Source: Marinobacter vinifirmus | GTDB taxonomy: Bacteria; Pseudomonadota; Gammaproteobacteria; Pseudomonadales; Oleiphilaceae | Reading direction: 5' to 3' | Length of the DNA stretch: 64,000 nucleotides | NCBI RefSeq assembly: GCF_002258215.1 | Contig: NZ_NEFY01000004.1 | Coordinates: forward strand, 186,001-250,000 | Shown here: piece after piece, positions 22,569 to 33,540 of the stretch | How positions within the stretch are numbered: position 1 is the stretch's first letter | How the letters are laid out: each line of letters begins with the position of its first letter | The notes under the pieces: model-generated | Told to the model about the DNA's origin: nothing | What the model saw: the letters and a program-made list of their open reading frames with translations, nothing else | Databases searched by the model: none | Translations under genes and position numbers: made by a program

Positions 22569-25040
22569 TCAGGCATCCATCATGGTGACCTGCTGGATGG
22601 CCTGGCGTTTCTCTACACTCAATACCAGACGAGCATCCTCGGCCACCTCATCCAGGCCTTCGCCATAACACAGCAGGCCGTTGTCGTCGGTGGTCAGAAC
22701 CCCTTCCTTCTGCATGTTGGCAATGAAGTTCCGGAACAGGGTCTTGTCGAAGAATTCCGGGGCATTCAGCCCGAACAGGATAGACATCCGCTCGGCCAGC
22801 AGGGTGCTCTGTTCCTCCAGTTCGGCGGCGGTCAGCTTTCCGGAACCGTATTTACGCAGAATGCCCAGGGCAATGTGGTAACGCTCCAGGGTCTGGATAA
22901 TGAACCGGGACAAAATACGCGCCCTCAGCATGGCTTCTGTGCCTTCTTCCGGCCGGCTAAGGCGTTCGTCGTCTACGGTCACCAGCAGGCCCTGGTCAAC
23001 CAGCACATCAATCCAGTCGTTAATGACGGATTCGATCTCGTCCTGCGAGTATTTCAGGAACAGCTCTGATTGCAGGTAGGGGTAGGCCACGCTGGCCAGG
23101 AACACGATTTTGTCCCGGCGCAGGCTGGACTTGTTTTCGAACAGGCTGACAACCAGTGCCGGCAGGGCAAACAGGTGCTGGATGTTATTGCGGTAGTAGG
23201 TCATCAGGGTGGCGTTGGAGCCTTCCAGGCCGATGATGTCCCCCAGCTTCTGTGGCTGGCGGGACACCAGCCCCATGCTTTCACAGTAGGCCACCCAGTC
23301 CTTGCCGCTGCCCTCGGGAAGGGTCACGGTGCCGGCGTAGGGCCGGGCTTTCAGCAGGCTCGCGTACTGGTCCAGCAGCCGGATCAGCTGGCCTTCGTCC
23401 ATGGCCAGGCGCTCGGTGCCCAGCAGCACGGTGGCGGTCATTCCAATGGGGTTCACCGCAACCGAGGCGTTGATGTTGCTGGCAACCCGCTGGGCCAGGG
23501 CGTCGACGGCATCCGGCAGCCAGGATGGCCTGAACTCCGCATCGTAGGCCTCTTCGCGCCAGCTGTCGTGTACGTTGTCCAGAACCTCGGCTAACGGAAT
23601 CGGGTCGCCGAAGTTGACCGCTACCCGGCCAAAGGAGTTGGTGAGCTTGCGGGCGGTCTTGGCGAGCCCGAATACGCTTTCCTTCTGCTTTTTCTTGCCC
23701 CGGAGTTCGCCCAGGTAAGACCGGCCTTCCATCACTTTCTCGTAACCGATATACACCGGTACAAAGACAATCGGCTTGCGGTGATCCCGCAGGAAGCTGC
23801 GCACCGTCATCGACAGCATGCCGGGCCGTGGAGCCAGCATGCGGCCGGTACGGGAGCGGCCGCCTTCCACGAAGTATTCCACTGAGTAACCCCGGGTGAA
23901 CATCACGTGCATGTATTCGTTGAACACGGTGGCGTACAGGGGATTGTCACGGAAACTGCGGCGCATGAAGAAGGCGCCGCCACGGCGCAGGATCGGCCCG
24001 ACAACGGGCATGTTCAGGTTGATGCCGGCAGCAATGTGGGGCGGCATCAGACCGTTCTTGTACAGCACATAAGACAGCAGCAGGTAGTCGATGTGCGAGC
24101 GGTGGCAGGGCACATAGACCACGGCATTGTCCTGTGCTGTTTCCTTGGCCACCTTGATGTTGTTGATGGCAATACCGTTGTAGATCCGGTTCCACAACCA
24201 GGCCAGCACCAGTTCCAGGAAGCGTATGGTGACAATGGACATGCTGGCGGCGATTTCGTCGGCGTACTTGTAGGCCTTGGCCCGGACTTTCTCCGGGGGA
24301 ATATCGTCCTTGGCGGCGGTTTCGCGAATGGCTTCTTTCACCGCCTGGGTGCGTACCAGGCCTTCCACCAATGTGCGGCGGTGGGACAGGTCTGGCCCCA
24401 GTACCGCCTGGCGTACCCGACGGAAATGGGTGCGCAGCAGGCGCGCCAGTTTGCGGTTGGCTTTCTGCTCGTTATCCCGGTATTCCTCAACCACCTGGTT
24501 GAGTGACAGCGGCTGGTTGAACTGCACGTAGGTGTTGCGCCCGTGCACCAGGATAATCAGGAACTTCTGTAAACGGCCGGCGACAGACCAGGTGTCAGAC
24601 AGCAGCAACTTCACCAAGGATTTTTCCTTGTCCGGAGAGCGACCCCAGAACAGGGAAACCGGAACAATCTGTACGTCCTGCTCGGGGTGTTCCAGCCCGA
24701 AACGGACCAGGTCACCGAATTCCCTGGTGGGAACGGGCTTGTGCCGGCCGCCGCGGAACAGGCCGCCAATCCGCTTGTACAGAAAGAAAAACGAATGGGA
24801 TGGCCCGTTCTTGACGGGCAGGACCGGCGTGGCACCGGGCAGCCGGGCCTGGATGACTTCCTGCTCCAGCACCAGTCGGCTGGAAAGCGAGCTGTATTGC
24901 AGCACATAGCACACCGGCTTCTGCGGATCGAGGCCGAGGGCTTCAAGGGTGTTGCCGCTGACATCCGTCCTGACCCAAAGGAACAGGATCTTGCGGAAAA
25001 GAGACAGGATCAGGCTGCGAATACCCTGATAAAGTCGCAT
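22569..25040 (-). CDS. plsB: Glycerol-3-phosphate O-acyltransferase
   Basis: 823 residues (E. coli 807). This inner-membrane enzyme acylates sn-1 of glycerol 3-phosphate, the first step of phospholipid synthesis. The catalytic HX4D box is HRSHID (H313, D318). Further acyltransferase blocks are GGAFFMRRSFRDN, YFVEGGRSRTGRML and PIVFVPVYIGYEKVMEG. The ATG at 25040 has GGAG upstream. It is divergent from nudC. Confidence 0.97.
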   Translation of the reverse strand: MRLYQGIRSLILSLFRKILFLWVRTDVSGNTLEALGLDPQKPVCYVLQYSSLSSRLVLEQEVIQARLPGATPVLPVKNGPSHSFFFLYKRIGGLFRGGRHKPVPTREFGDLVRFGLEHPEQDVQIVPVSLFWGRSPDKEKSLVKLLLSDTWSVAGRLQKFLIILVHGRNTYVQFNQPLSLNQVVEEYRDNEQKANRKLARLLRTHFRRVRQAVLGPDLSHRRTLVEGLVRTQAVKEAIRETAAKDDIPPEKVRAKAYKYADEIAASMSIVTIRFLELVLAWLWNRIYNGIAINNIKVAKETAQDNAVVYVPCHRSHIDYLLLSYVLYKNGLMPPHIAAGINLNMPVVGPILRRGGAFFMRRSFRDNPLYATVFNEYMHVMFTRGYSVEYFVEGGRSRTGRMLAPRPGMLSMTVRSFLRDHRKPIVFVPVYIGYEKVMEGRSYLGELRGKKKQKESVFGLAKTARKLTNSFGRVAVNFGDPIPLAEVLDNVHDSWREEAYDAEFRPSWLPDAVDALAQRVASNINASVAVNPIGMTATVLLGTERLAMDEGQLIRLLDQYASLLKARPYAGTVTLPEGSGKDWVAYCESMGLVSRQPQKLGDIIGLEGSNATLMTYYRNNIQHLFALPALVVSLFENKSSLRRDKIVFLASVAYPYLQSELFLKYSQDEIESVINDWIDVLVDQGLLVTVDDERLSRPEEGTEAMLRARILSRFIIQTLERYHIALGILRKYGSGKLTAAELEEQSTLLAERMSILFGLNAPEFFDKTLFRNFIANMQKEGVLTTDDNGLLCYGEGLDEVAEDARLVLSVEKRQAIQQVTMMDA

Positions 25041-25182
25041 AAGGTGCTACTCCGGTGCTGGAAACAGGCGCCAAGTTTAACGGGTTGGAGCGGGGCCGGA
25101 AAGCGCTATGCCGATTCTGGCCGGTGAATGTGATGTGGTACATTGCCACGGAACGTAATCGCTGCAGGTACAAGGCAAGGGT

Positions 25183-26007
25183 ATGGTCGATCAAAACATG
25201 CAATGGGTACCGGGTTGGTCTGAACAGGGGCCGGAGCCGGGTGACCTGTTACTGGCGTTTGCCGGTAACAGCATTCTCAAACCCGGTGACGGCTGGTTTC
25301 TGACCTGGGGCGGCCCCGAAATGGGTGACAGCCGGCCGGAAGCCCTGATGCTTGGCACCGTCGGTGGCCGAAGGCTATATGTGACGGCATTGCCCGACAC
25401 CGGCCTGCCCGGGCTGGAAACCCTGAGCCTGCGCGAGGCCATGTTGCATACGCCTGATGCCCCCTCCGAACTGCTCAGTACCGGTTTCCAGGTGTGGCAG
25501 TGGTGGCAGGACCATCGCTATTGCGGACGCTGTGGCGAGCGCACGGGGCCGCATCCCCGGGAGCGCGCCCGTTGGTGTGGCCGGTGTAACATTCCCTGGT
25601 ACCCCAGGATTGCCCCTTGCATCATTACTGTGATTCGCCGGGATGACCGTTTTCTGCTGGCCCGGTCGGCCCGGGTAACCCGAAATTTCTTCAGCCTGAT
25701 TGCCGGTTTTGTGGAGCCGGGCGAGAGCCTGGAGCAGGCCGTGGCCCGGGAAGTGATGGAAGAAACCGGCCTGGAAGTGACCAATATCCGCTACCAGGCT
25801 TCCCAGCACTGGCCATTTCCCCATCAGCTGATGGTGGGCTTCCTGGCAGACTATAAAAGTGGCGAGCTGAAGCTGCAGGAAGACGAGCTGGCCGAAGCAG
25901 GCTGGTTCACGCCGGAGGAGCATCCGCCGATCCCGCCGGAAACCACCATTGCCGGCCGCCTGATCAGTGCCATGAAAAAGGAAATCGCCGGTGGGTCGGG
26001 TAACTGA
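25183..26007 (+). CDS. nudC: NADH pyrophosphatase / NAD-RNA decapping hydrolase NudC
   Basis: 274 residues. The zinc ribbon uses C114, C117, C132 and C135. The Nudix box, GFVEPGESLEQAVAREVMEE, spans about 175-197. The NADH-pyrophosphatase array SQPWPFPxS appears as SQHWPFPHQ (207-215), with His replacing Pro. It hydrolyses NADH and removes NAD caps from RNA. It is separated from murI by 2 bp, so the two are probably co-transcribed. Confidence 0.95.
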   Translation: MVDQNMQWVPGWSEQGPEPGDLLLAFAGNSILKPGDGWFLTWGGPEMGDSRPEALMLGTVGGRRLYVTALPDTGLPGLETLSLREAMLHTPDAPSELLSTGFQVWQWWQDHRYCGRCGERTGPHPRERARWCGRCNIPWYPRIAPCIITVIRRDDRFLLARSARVTRNFFSLIAGFVEPGESLEQAVAREVMEETGLEVTNIRYQASQHWPFPHQLMVGFLADYKSGELKLQEDELAEAGWFTPEEHPPIPPETTIAGRLISAMKKEIAGGSGN

Positions 26008-26009
26008 TC

Positions 26010-26855
26010 ATGGCTGATGCACGTCCCAGGGTATTGGTGTTCGATTCCGGCGTGGGTGGCCTGAGTGTGGCGTCCTGCATTCATCAGGCCTTGCCGGGGG
26101 CCGAGCTTGTTTACCTGGCTGACAACGCCGGCTTCCCTTATGGCGATAAACCGGAGCAGGTGGTGATCGAGCGCAGCTGTGGCCTGATCATGGAGTGCCT
26201 GGCCCGGTGGTGCTGCGATGTCATTGTGATTGCCTGTAACACCGCCAGTACCGTGGCCTTGCCCAGCCTGCGGTCCAGAACGGACATTCCGGTGGTGGGG
26301 GTGGTGCCGGCAGTGAAGCCCGCCGCCGCCTGCAGTGAAAACCGGCGCATCGGCTTGCTGGCTACCCCGGCTACGGTGCGGCGACCTTACCTGGACGACC
26401 TGGTGCGCGAGTTTGCGGTGGATTGCCAGGTGGTTCGGTTGGGGCATCCGGGCCTGGTGCTCTGGGCCGAAGCCCTGGTGTCCGGTGCCGAGCCGCCTCA
26501 ACAAGAGTTGGACCAGGCCATGCAACCGCTGCGGGAAGCGGGGGTTGATACCGTAGTGCTGGGCTGTACCCATTACCCGCTGCTGCTGCCCTGGTTACGC
26601 AAAAGCCTGCCGGACGTACGCTATTGGGTAGAGTCTGGTGAAGCGATTGCCCGAAGGGTGGCCTACTGGCTGGAGGAAGCCGGGCGTTTGCCAGAGGCGG
26701 AAACACCCAGGGAAGCCGGGCTGCCGGTTGTCCGGGAAGCCTGCTTTACCGGCGAGGTAGCGCCACAGATGGACCTGTTCCTGGCTGAGATGGGGATTCC
26801 GGTGGGGCAGGTGACTGGCCACTGGCCCGGCGTTACAGCAGCCGGGTCAGTTTGA
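26010..26855 (+). CDS. murI: Glutamate racemase
   Basis: 281 residues. It supplies D-glutamate for peptidoglycan. The N-terminal FDSGVGGLSV carries the conserved Asp. The catalytic cysteines are C76 in ACNTAS and C186 in GCTHYPLL. The 3' end overlaps the convergent DUF2156 gene by 23 bp. Confidence 0.96.
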   Translation: MADARPRVLVFDSGVGGLSVASCIHQALPGAELVYLADNAGFPYGDKPEQVVIERSCGLIMECLARWCCDVIVIACNTASTVALPSLRSRTDIPVVGVVPAVKPAAACSENRRIGLLATPATVRRPYLDDLVREFAVDCQVVRLGHPGLVLWAEALVSGAEPPQQELDQAMQPLREAGVDTVVLGCTHYPLLLPWLRKSLPDVRYWVESGEAIARRVAYWLEEAGRLPEAETPREAGLPVVREACFTGEVAPQMDLFLAEMGIPVGQVTGHWPGVTAAGSV

Positions 26856-27840
26856 ACATGGCCAGGAATTCCAGTGCCGGAATTGCCCGCTTGTGGCAGC
26901 AGTAGGTTTTGAAGTCATCACCGCGGAAGCGTGACTTGGTGAACTCCAGCCCCTTGAAGTTATAAAGGAAGTTTCCTTTCTCGTAGACGCCGTGCAGCAG
27001 CGATTTCAGCAGCCGGCTTTCCTGGTGCTCGGTGGTTTTATCCAGCGATAGCGGAATCAGTCCCAGATCCAGGTAGGGCACGCCTTCTTCTTTGAACACG
27101 TCCATGGCATGGGCCATCAGGGTGTAAAAAATGCCCTGGCGGAAATCGGCGTTGGCCCGGGAAATATTGGGCACATAGCTGATGATTTCGTTGTTGCGAT
27201 ACACCGGGTCAAAGTAGATAAAGCCCACCGCCTTGTCGTCCTGGTAGGCGTAGAAGTGGCGCTCGTTCTCTCGGTACTCCATTTCCATCGGCCGGATCAG
27301 GAAACGGATTTCATTACTTTTGCACTTGCGGGTACGAATCCAGGCCTCGGAAATTTCCCGGGTGTGGTCGTCACTGAACCGTTCTTTAACGGTAATGCCG
27401 CTCTTTTCAGCCTGGTTGAGGGCAGTACGCAGAATCTGCTTCTTCTTACCGCTCAGGCTCCATTTACGGAGGTCGATCCGGGATTCGCTGCCAAACTGGG
27501 TGCCGTAGAGGCCAAAGCGCAGGTGCAGGAAATCCACCACCGGCTTGGATACCTGGATGTAGCAGGCATTTGGGAATTTCTGGTGAAAGCGTTCCAGGAT
27601 GGCAGGGAAGTGTTCGGGCGCGCTGACCGGGTCAGACAAAACAAAGGTGCCGCCCCATTTGCGCATGTAGGCAATGTAGCCCATGCCGGGCACGTCAAAG
27701 TATTGCATGCCCGGTTGCAGGGTAGAGAACGACTGGGTGTGGGCTCCGTACCTTTTCAGGTAGTTAACCCGCTCGGAGAAGGAGAACTGGCCATCGGCCA
27801 GGTCTCTGACGCTGTCGAGTGCAAGAATCTGGTCGGTCAT
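26833..27840 (-). CDS. DUF2156 (phosphatidylglycerol lysyltransferase C-terminal-like) protein
   Basis: 335 residues, soluble, resembling the GNAT-like C-terminal domain of MprF/LPG synthase and DUF2156 proteins: YGAHTQSFSTLQPGMQYF at the N-terminus, GTFVLSDPVSAPEHF, KKQILRTALNQAEKSG, VGFIYFDPVYRN, YLDLGLIPLS and GNFLYNFKGLEFTKSRF near the end. MprF itself has a long membrane part, which is absent. A transferase acting on a lipid or other carrier is possible, but the substrate is unknown. It lies 50 bp after a methyltransferase gene and is likely in one operon with it. It has a good ribosome site (GGGAGC). Confidence 0.8.
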   Translation of the reverse strand: MTDQILALDSVRDLADGQFSFSERVNYLKRYGAHTQSFSTLQPGMQYFDVPGMGYIAYMRKWGGTFVLSDPVSAPEHFPAILERFHQKFPNACYIQVSKPVVDFLHLRFGLYGTQFGSESRIDLRKWSLSGKKKQILRTALNQAEKSGITVKERFSDDHTREISEAWIRTRKCKSNEIRFLIRPMEMEYRENERHFYAYQDDKAVGFIYFDPVYRNNEIISYVPNISRANADFRQGIFYTLMAHAMDVFKEEGVPYLDLGLIPLSLDKTTEHQESRLLKSLLHGVYEKGNFLYNFKGLEFTKSRFRGDDFKTYCCHKRAIPALEFLAMFKLTRLL

Positions 27841-27890
27841 TGTGAAGCTCCCGTTGTCCGGTTGTTATTGTGTTGGTCGGCGGGGCAGGC

Positions 27891-28544
27891 TCAGGCCTGT
27901 TTTTGCCCGAGAATCGACCAGTAACAGTCCATGTTGAGAAGCTTGAACTTTTTCTTTTCCGTTACCTGCAGGCCCAGGCGCTGCATGTGTTCGGGATAGT
28001 TGTAGATTTTGTGGAAAGCGTTGTTGGCAAACAGCCAGAAGGTAAACACCGCCATATACCAGTACATCTTCTTGAACAGGCGGGACAGCAGGTTTCCGGT
28101 GGGGTAGCAGAAGTCACCGACAACCACTTTGGCATCGGCCTTGCCCAGCCGGATCAGGTGTTCCAGCACTTTTACCATCATGTCTTCGTCGAAAACATTC
28201 AGGAAAAAGTTGGCCACCACCATGTCGTATTGCTCGAACTCATCCACCTTCATGATGTCACTGTGGATGCGGCGAATGGTCAGGTTTGGCGCCTCGCTGT
28301 GCTGGGCTTCGGCAAACTTGCGCAGCATGGTTTCGGACAGGTCGACCACGGTCACGTCGGCGCCCAGCTCGGCGGCGCGAATGGCATCGCGGCCATGGCC
28401 AACGCCGGCAAACAGGATGCGGTCGCCGGGTTTCACGGTTTCCACGTCCAGCATGGCGGTTTTGCAGCGGTGGATGTTCTTGCCGCTGTAGAGGTTGCTC
28501 AGAAAGTCGTAAACAGGGCCGATGTATTTATATTTGTCGCGCAT
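27891..28544 (-). CDS. Class I SAM-dependent methyltransferase
   Basis: 217 residues from the ATG at 28544 (GAAGG upstream). An upstream extension of the frame to 28724 lacks a ribosome site. SAM motif I reads ILFAGVGHGRDA (43-54), followed by VTVVDLSETML with D68 as the likely ribose-binding acid. A hydrophobic aromatic segment, MYWYMAVFTFWLFANNAF (about 168-186), suggests membrane or lipid contact. The overall look is UbiE-like, but I cannot name the substrate. It shares a 461-bp divergent control region with the fatty acyl reductase, and the DUF2156 gene follows it. Confidence 0.8.
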   Translation of the reverse strand: MRDKYKYIGPVYDFLSNLYSGKNIHRCKTAMLDVETVKPGDRILFAGVGHGRDAIRAAELGADVTVVDLSETMLRKFAEAQHSEAPNLTIRRIHSDIMKVDEFEQYDMVVANFFLNVFDEDMMVKVLEHLIRLGKADAKVVVGDFCYPTGNLLSRLFKKMYWYMAVFTFWLFANNAFHKIYNYPEHMQRLGLQVTEKKKFKLLNMDCYWSILGQKQA

Positions 28545-29005
28545 ATCACTGCAGCCTTCGTTCTTGTTCCCTGGGGCCGTCACCGTTTTTATGGTTTTTG
28601 ATCCGGCGTAAGCCGGTGCGGTGATCGGTTGTGATGGATCGAGCTTAGAGAAGGCTGTGGTCGAAATATGTGCAGTAGGCCGCATTTCCGGATACACAAA
28701 GTAACGCTCTGCAACGCTTTGCAAACTGCGTCAATATTTATAATAAGAGTGTCAGACAATCAATAATTGAAGTGTGAATTCTGGAATAGAGCCGTGTGCC
28801 GGCAGGGTGCAGCTGCCCTGATAATGTGCAGTTTGGTTCGTCATTTTATTGTCGGTCCGGGTTGTGTAAGTTTGCAGTCTGTCACCACCCTGTCACCTGT
28901 GGTGTGCAAGAATTGAGCGATATCGTTTTCGTGGCCCGCATTATGCAGGTACCGGTTTGCTGGCATCGTTGCCGGCTACGTGAAGATCAGAGAAGGAGTT
29001 CTACC
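28545..29005. promoter_or_regulatory. Divergent control region between methyltransferase and fatty acyl reductase
   Basis: 461 bp without a gene. A TATAAT lies at 28739-28744 on the plus strand, but without a good -35 box. TGCAA-N4-TTGCA sits just upstream (about 28710-28725) with a partial direct repeat of CTNTGCAA. Two CTGTCACC direct repeats and a CACCAC-N10-GTGGTG inverted repeat (28883-28904) lie nearer the reductase start. I cannot assign a regulator. Confidence 0.4.
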
Positions 29006-30544
29006 ATGACAAAACGGCAGGTCAGCGGCGGTGAAGCATCGTCAAGGGTGCTGGAGCAGTTACGCGGCAAAAAAGTGCTGATTACCGGAACAACCGGTTT
29101 TCTCGGCAAGGTGGTACTGGAAAAGCTGATCCGGGCGGTTCCGGATATCGGTGGTATCTATCTGCTTATCCGCGGCAACAAGCGCCATCCGGATGCCCGC
29201 AGCCGTTTTCTGAACGAAATCGCCACATCCTCGGTGTTCGATCGCCTCCGCGAGGCAGATACCGAAGCATTCGATGCTTTCCTTGAAGATCGAATTCACT
29301 GTGTAACCGGTGAGGTCACCGAGCCCGGCTTTGGTCTGGGAGAGCCGGCCTGCCGCAAACTGGCCATGGAGCTGGATGCGGTCATCAACTCCGCAGCCAG
29401 TGTGAATTTCCGGGAAGAACTCGACAAGGCGCTGACCATCAACACCCTGTGCCTGGAAAACATCGCACAGCTGGCCCGCATGAATCCTGCCCTGGCGGTG
29501 TTGCAGGTATCCACCTGCTATGTGAATGGCATGAACTCCGGGCAGGTGGCCGAGGCGGTGATCAAGCCGGTAGGCGAGGCTATCCCGCAATCGCCCGAAG
29601 GTTATTACGAGATTGAAGACCTGGTGCGACTGCTGCACGACAAGATCGAGGATGTCCGCTCCCGTTACACCGGCAAAGCGCTGGAAAAGAAACTGGTGGA
29701 GCTGGGCATTCGCGAGGCCAACCGCTATGGCTGGAGCGATACCTATACCTTTACAAAGTGGCTGGGTGAGCAGCTGTTGATGAAAGCGCTGCAGGGGCGG
29801 AGCCTGACCATCGTGCGGCCTTCGATTATCGAAAGTGCGCTGGAGGAACCGGCGCCCGGCTGGATTGAAGGGGTCAAGGTGGCTGATGCCATCATCCTGG
29901 CCTACGCCCGCGAAAAGGTCACCCTGTTCCCCGGCAAGCGCTCCGGCATTATTGATGTTATACCGGTCGACCTGGTGGCCAACGCCATCATTATGGGGCT
30001 GGCAGAAGCCCTGGCCGAGCCGGGTGAACAGCACATCTACCAGTGCTGCAGTGGCGGTTCCAACCCGGTTACCCTGGGCCAGTTTATCGATCACCTGATG
30101 GCAGAATCGAAAACCAACTACGCCGCCTATGACCACCTGTTCTACCGCCAGCCGAGCAAACCCTTTGTCGCCGTAAACCGTGGCCTGTTTGATCTGGTGG
30201 TGAGCGGCGTTCGCCTGCCTCTGAGCATCACAGACCGGGTGCTGAAACTGCTGGGCAACTCCCGGGACCTGAAATGGCTGCGCAACCTGGATACTACCCA
30301 GTCCCTGGCGACCATCTTCGGTTTCTATACCGCTCCGGATTATGTGTTCCGCAACGACCGCCTGCAGGACCTTGCAGAGCGGATGGGGCAGACCGACAAA
30401 GCCCTGTTCCCGGTTGATCCCAAGGCGATTGACTGGCAGCACTACCTGCGCAAGGTCCACCTTGCCGGCCTGAACCGCTATGCGCTGAAAGAGCGCAAGG
30501 TCTACAGCCTGAAATCTTCCCGCCAGCGTAAAAAAGCGGCCTGA
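29006..30544 (+). CDS. Fatty acyl-CoA/ACP reductase (wax-ester type, alcohol-forming)
   Basis: 512 residues from the ATG at 29006, with AAGGAG 7 bases upstream. A frame extension to 28796 is not supported. It is an extended SDR with the NADPH-binding TGTTGFLGK (27-35), INSAASVNF in the middle, and the catalytic YTFTK pair Y247/K251. The C-terminal FAR domain ends GLNRYALKERKVYSLKSSRQRKKAA. From memory, long blocks are nearly identical to Marinobacter reductases that convert fatty acyl-CoA or aldehyde to fatty alcohol, which feeds wax-ester synthesis. The wax synthase is not in the window. Which substrate dominates (acyl-CoA or aldehyde) is not decided by sequence. Confidence 0.92.
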   Translation: MTKRQVSGGEASSRVLEQLRGKKVLITGTTGFLGKVVLEKLIRAVPDIGGIYLLIRGNKRHPDARSRFLNEIATSSVFDRLREADTEAFDAFLEDRIHCVTGEVTEPGFGLGEPACRKLAMELDAVINSAASVNFREELDKALTINTLCLENIAQLARMNPALAVLQVSTCYVNGMNSGQVAEAVIKPVGEAIPQSPEGYYEIEDLVRLLHDKIEDVRSRYTGKALEKKLVELGIREANRYGWSDTYTFTKWLGEQLLMKALQGRSLTIVRPSIIESALEEPAPGWIEGVKVADAIILAYAREKVTLFPGKRSGIIDVIPVDLVANAIIMGLAEALAEPGEQHIYQCCSGGSNPVTLGQFIDHLMAESKTNYAAYDHLFYRQPSKPFVAVNRGLFDLVVSGVRLPLSITDRVLKLLGNSRDLKWLRNLDTTQSLATIFGFYTAPDYVFRNDRLQDLAERMGQTDKALFPVDPKAIDWQHYLRKVHLAGLNRYALKERKVYSLKSSRQRKKAA

Positions 30545-30556
30545 GCCGCTACCTCA

Positions 30557-30576
30557 CCGGGCCTGGCCAGGCCCGG
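30557..30576 (+). terminator. Hairpin after fatty acyl reductase
   Basis: CCGGGCC at 30557-30563 pairs with GGCCCGG at 30570-30576 around TGGCCA. The run of T (CTTTTG) comes only some 15 bases later, so this is a weak intrinsic terminator or a transcript-stabilising hairpin. Confidence 0.45.
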
Positions 30577-30739
30577 GTTACTGCCTTTTGAGAATGCCAT
30601 TTGGACGTTAGTCTAATTCATTGTGTAGTGGCACACATGTTGAACTACGGGTATCTGTCTTAAGAAGGACTGATAAAGTCCCACCACCCTGAATTTTGAA
30701 AACCCATAATGACAACAGACTCTTAATAGGGGGAGCACA

Positions 30740-32689
<1,950 letters not shown>

Positions 32690-32731
32690 CGCCGGCCCTC
32701 GACAGCCCTTAACCTGAGAGGAATCTGTTGA

Positions 32732-33397
32732 ATGACACAAACAATTATCGTCGCTGATGATCACCCGTTGTTTCGGGCAGCATTGAAACAGGCGGTCAAT
32801 CAGGCGGTGCCGGATGCCGAGACCGTAGAGGTCGACAGCATCAAGGCCCTGCAGGCGGCGGTAGAGTCGCACCCGGATGCCGATCTGATCCTGCTGGATC
32901 TGAATATGCCGGGTGCCCACGGCTTCTCGGGTCTGGTGTTCATGCGTGGCCAGTACCCGGGCTTGCCGGTGGTGGTTGTGTCAGGATCGGAAGACTTGCA
33001 GGTTATGCGCCGTTCGGTGGACTACGGTGCCTCCGGGTTCATTCCCAAGAGTGCACCGCTGCCAACCATTACCGAGGCCATTCAGGCGGTTCTGGAAGGT
33101 GATGTCTGGCTGCCGGAAGGCGTAGCGGACAAGATCGAACGCATGCAGGCTGAAACCACGGACTTCTCGGAGCGCCTGGCGTCACTGACGCCGCAGCAGT
33201 TCCGAGTGCTGGGTATGCTGGCCGAGGGGCTTCTGAACAAACAGATCGCCTATGATCTGGATGTTTCCGAGGCGACCATCAAGGCGCATATTACAGCGGT
33301 GTTCCGCAAGCTTGGGGTTCGTAACCGGACCCAGGCGGTAATTGCCATTCAGCAGATGGAGCTGGATCCTTCGGAGCAGTCGCTTTCGGGGGGCTGA
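32732..33397 (+). CDS. LuxR/NarL-family response regulator next to acs
   Basis: 221 residues. The receiver domain has D9/D10 and the phosphoacceptor D56 in LILLDLNMPG. The C-terminal LuxR-type helix-turn-helix (about 150-212) has LTPQQFRVLGMLAEGLLNKQIAYDL and SEATIKAHITAVFRKLGVRNR. Adjacent to acs, it may be the counterpart of the CrbR/ErdR regulators that activate acetyl-CoA synthetase in other gammaproteobacteria. That link is inferred from context. No partner kinase gene is in the window. An intrinsic terminator follows. Confidence 0.9.
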   Translation: MTQTIIVADDHPLFRAALKQAVNQAVPDAETVEVDSIKALQAAVESHPDADLILLDLNMPGAHGFSGLVFMRGQYPGLPVVVVSGSEDLQVMRRSVDYGASGFIPKSAPLPTITEAIQAVLEGDVWLPEGVADKIERMQAETTDFSERLASLTPQQFRVLGMLAEGLLNKQIAYDLDVSEATIKAHITAVFRKLGVRNRTQAVIAIQQMELDPSEQSLSGG

Positions 33398-33423
33398 GGT
33401 TTTAGCTTTTAAGTTTGTTTCAG

Positions 33424-33454
33424 AACGGGAGCCTTTGGGCTCCCGTTTTGTTTT
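33424..33454 (+). terminator. Rho-independent terminator after the response regulator
   Basis: AACGGGAGCC (33424-33433) pairs perfectly with GGCTCCCGTT (33438-33447), followed by TTGTTTT. This is a textbook terminator for the acs-response regulator unit. Confidence 0.9.
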
Positions 33455-33473
33455 GGGGCCCTTGAGTTCAGGT

Positions 33474-33505
33474 GTTGTGCCGCAAGGAGCGGTTTTTGGA
33501 AGCCC
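33474..33505 (+). repeat. Truncated copy of the intergenic hairpin element
   Basis: The segment contains GTGCCGCAAGGAGCG and AGCGGTTTTTGGAA. The first matches the loop end of the element at 42720-42832 (reverse strand) with one inserted base, and the second is identical over 14 bases to the element at 42959-43072. No complementary left arm is seen, so only the right half is present. Confidence 0.6.
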
Positions 33506-33540
33506 CTACCCGACCAGTCGCTCCGGTGCCGGAGTCTTAG

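Noticed and set aside
28883..28904. CACCAC-N10-GTGGTG inverted repeat as an operator
   Set aside because: Short arms of low complexity in a GC-rich region; kept only as a note in the control-region entry.
28796..29005. Upstream extension of the fatty acyl reductase
   Set aside because: The AAGGAG-ATG at 29006 and the known family N-terminus fix the start.
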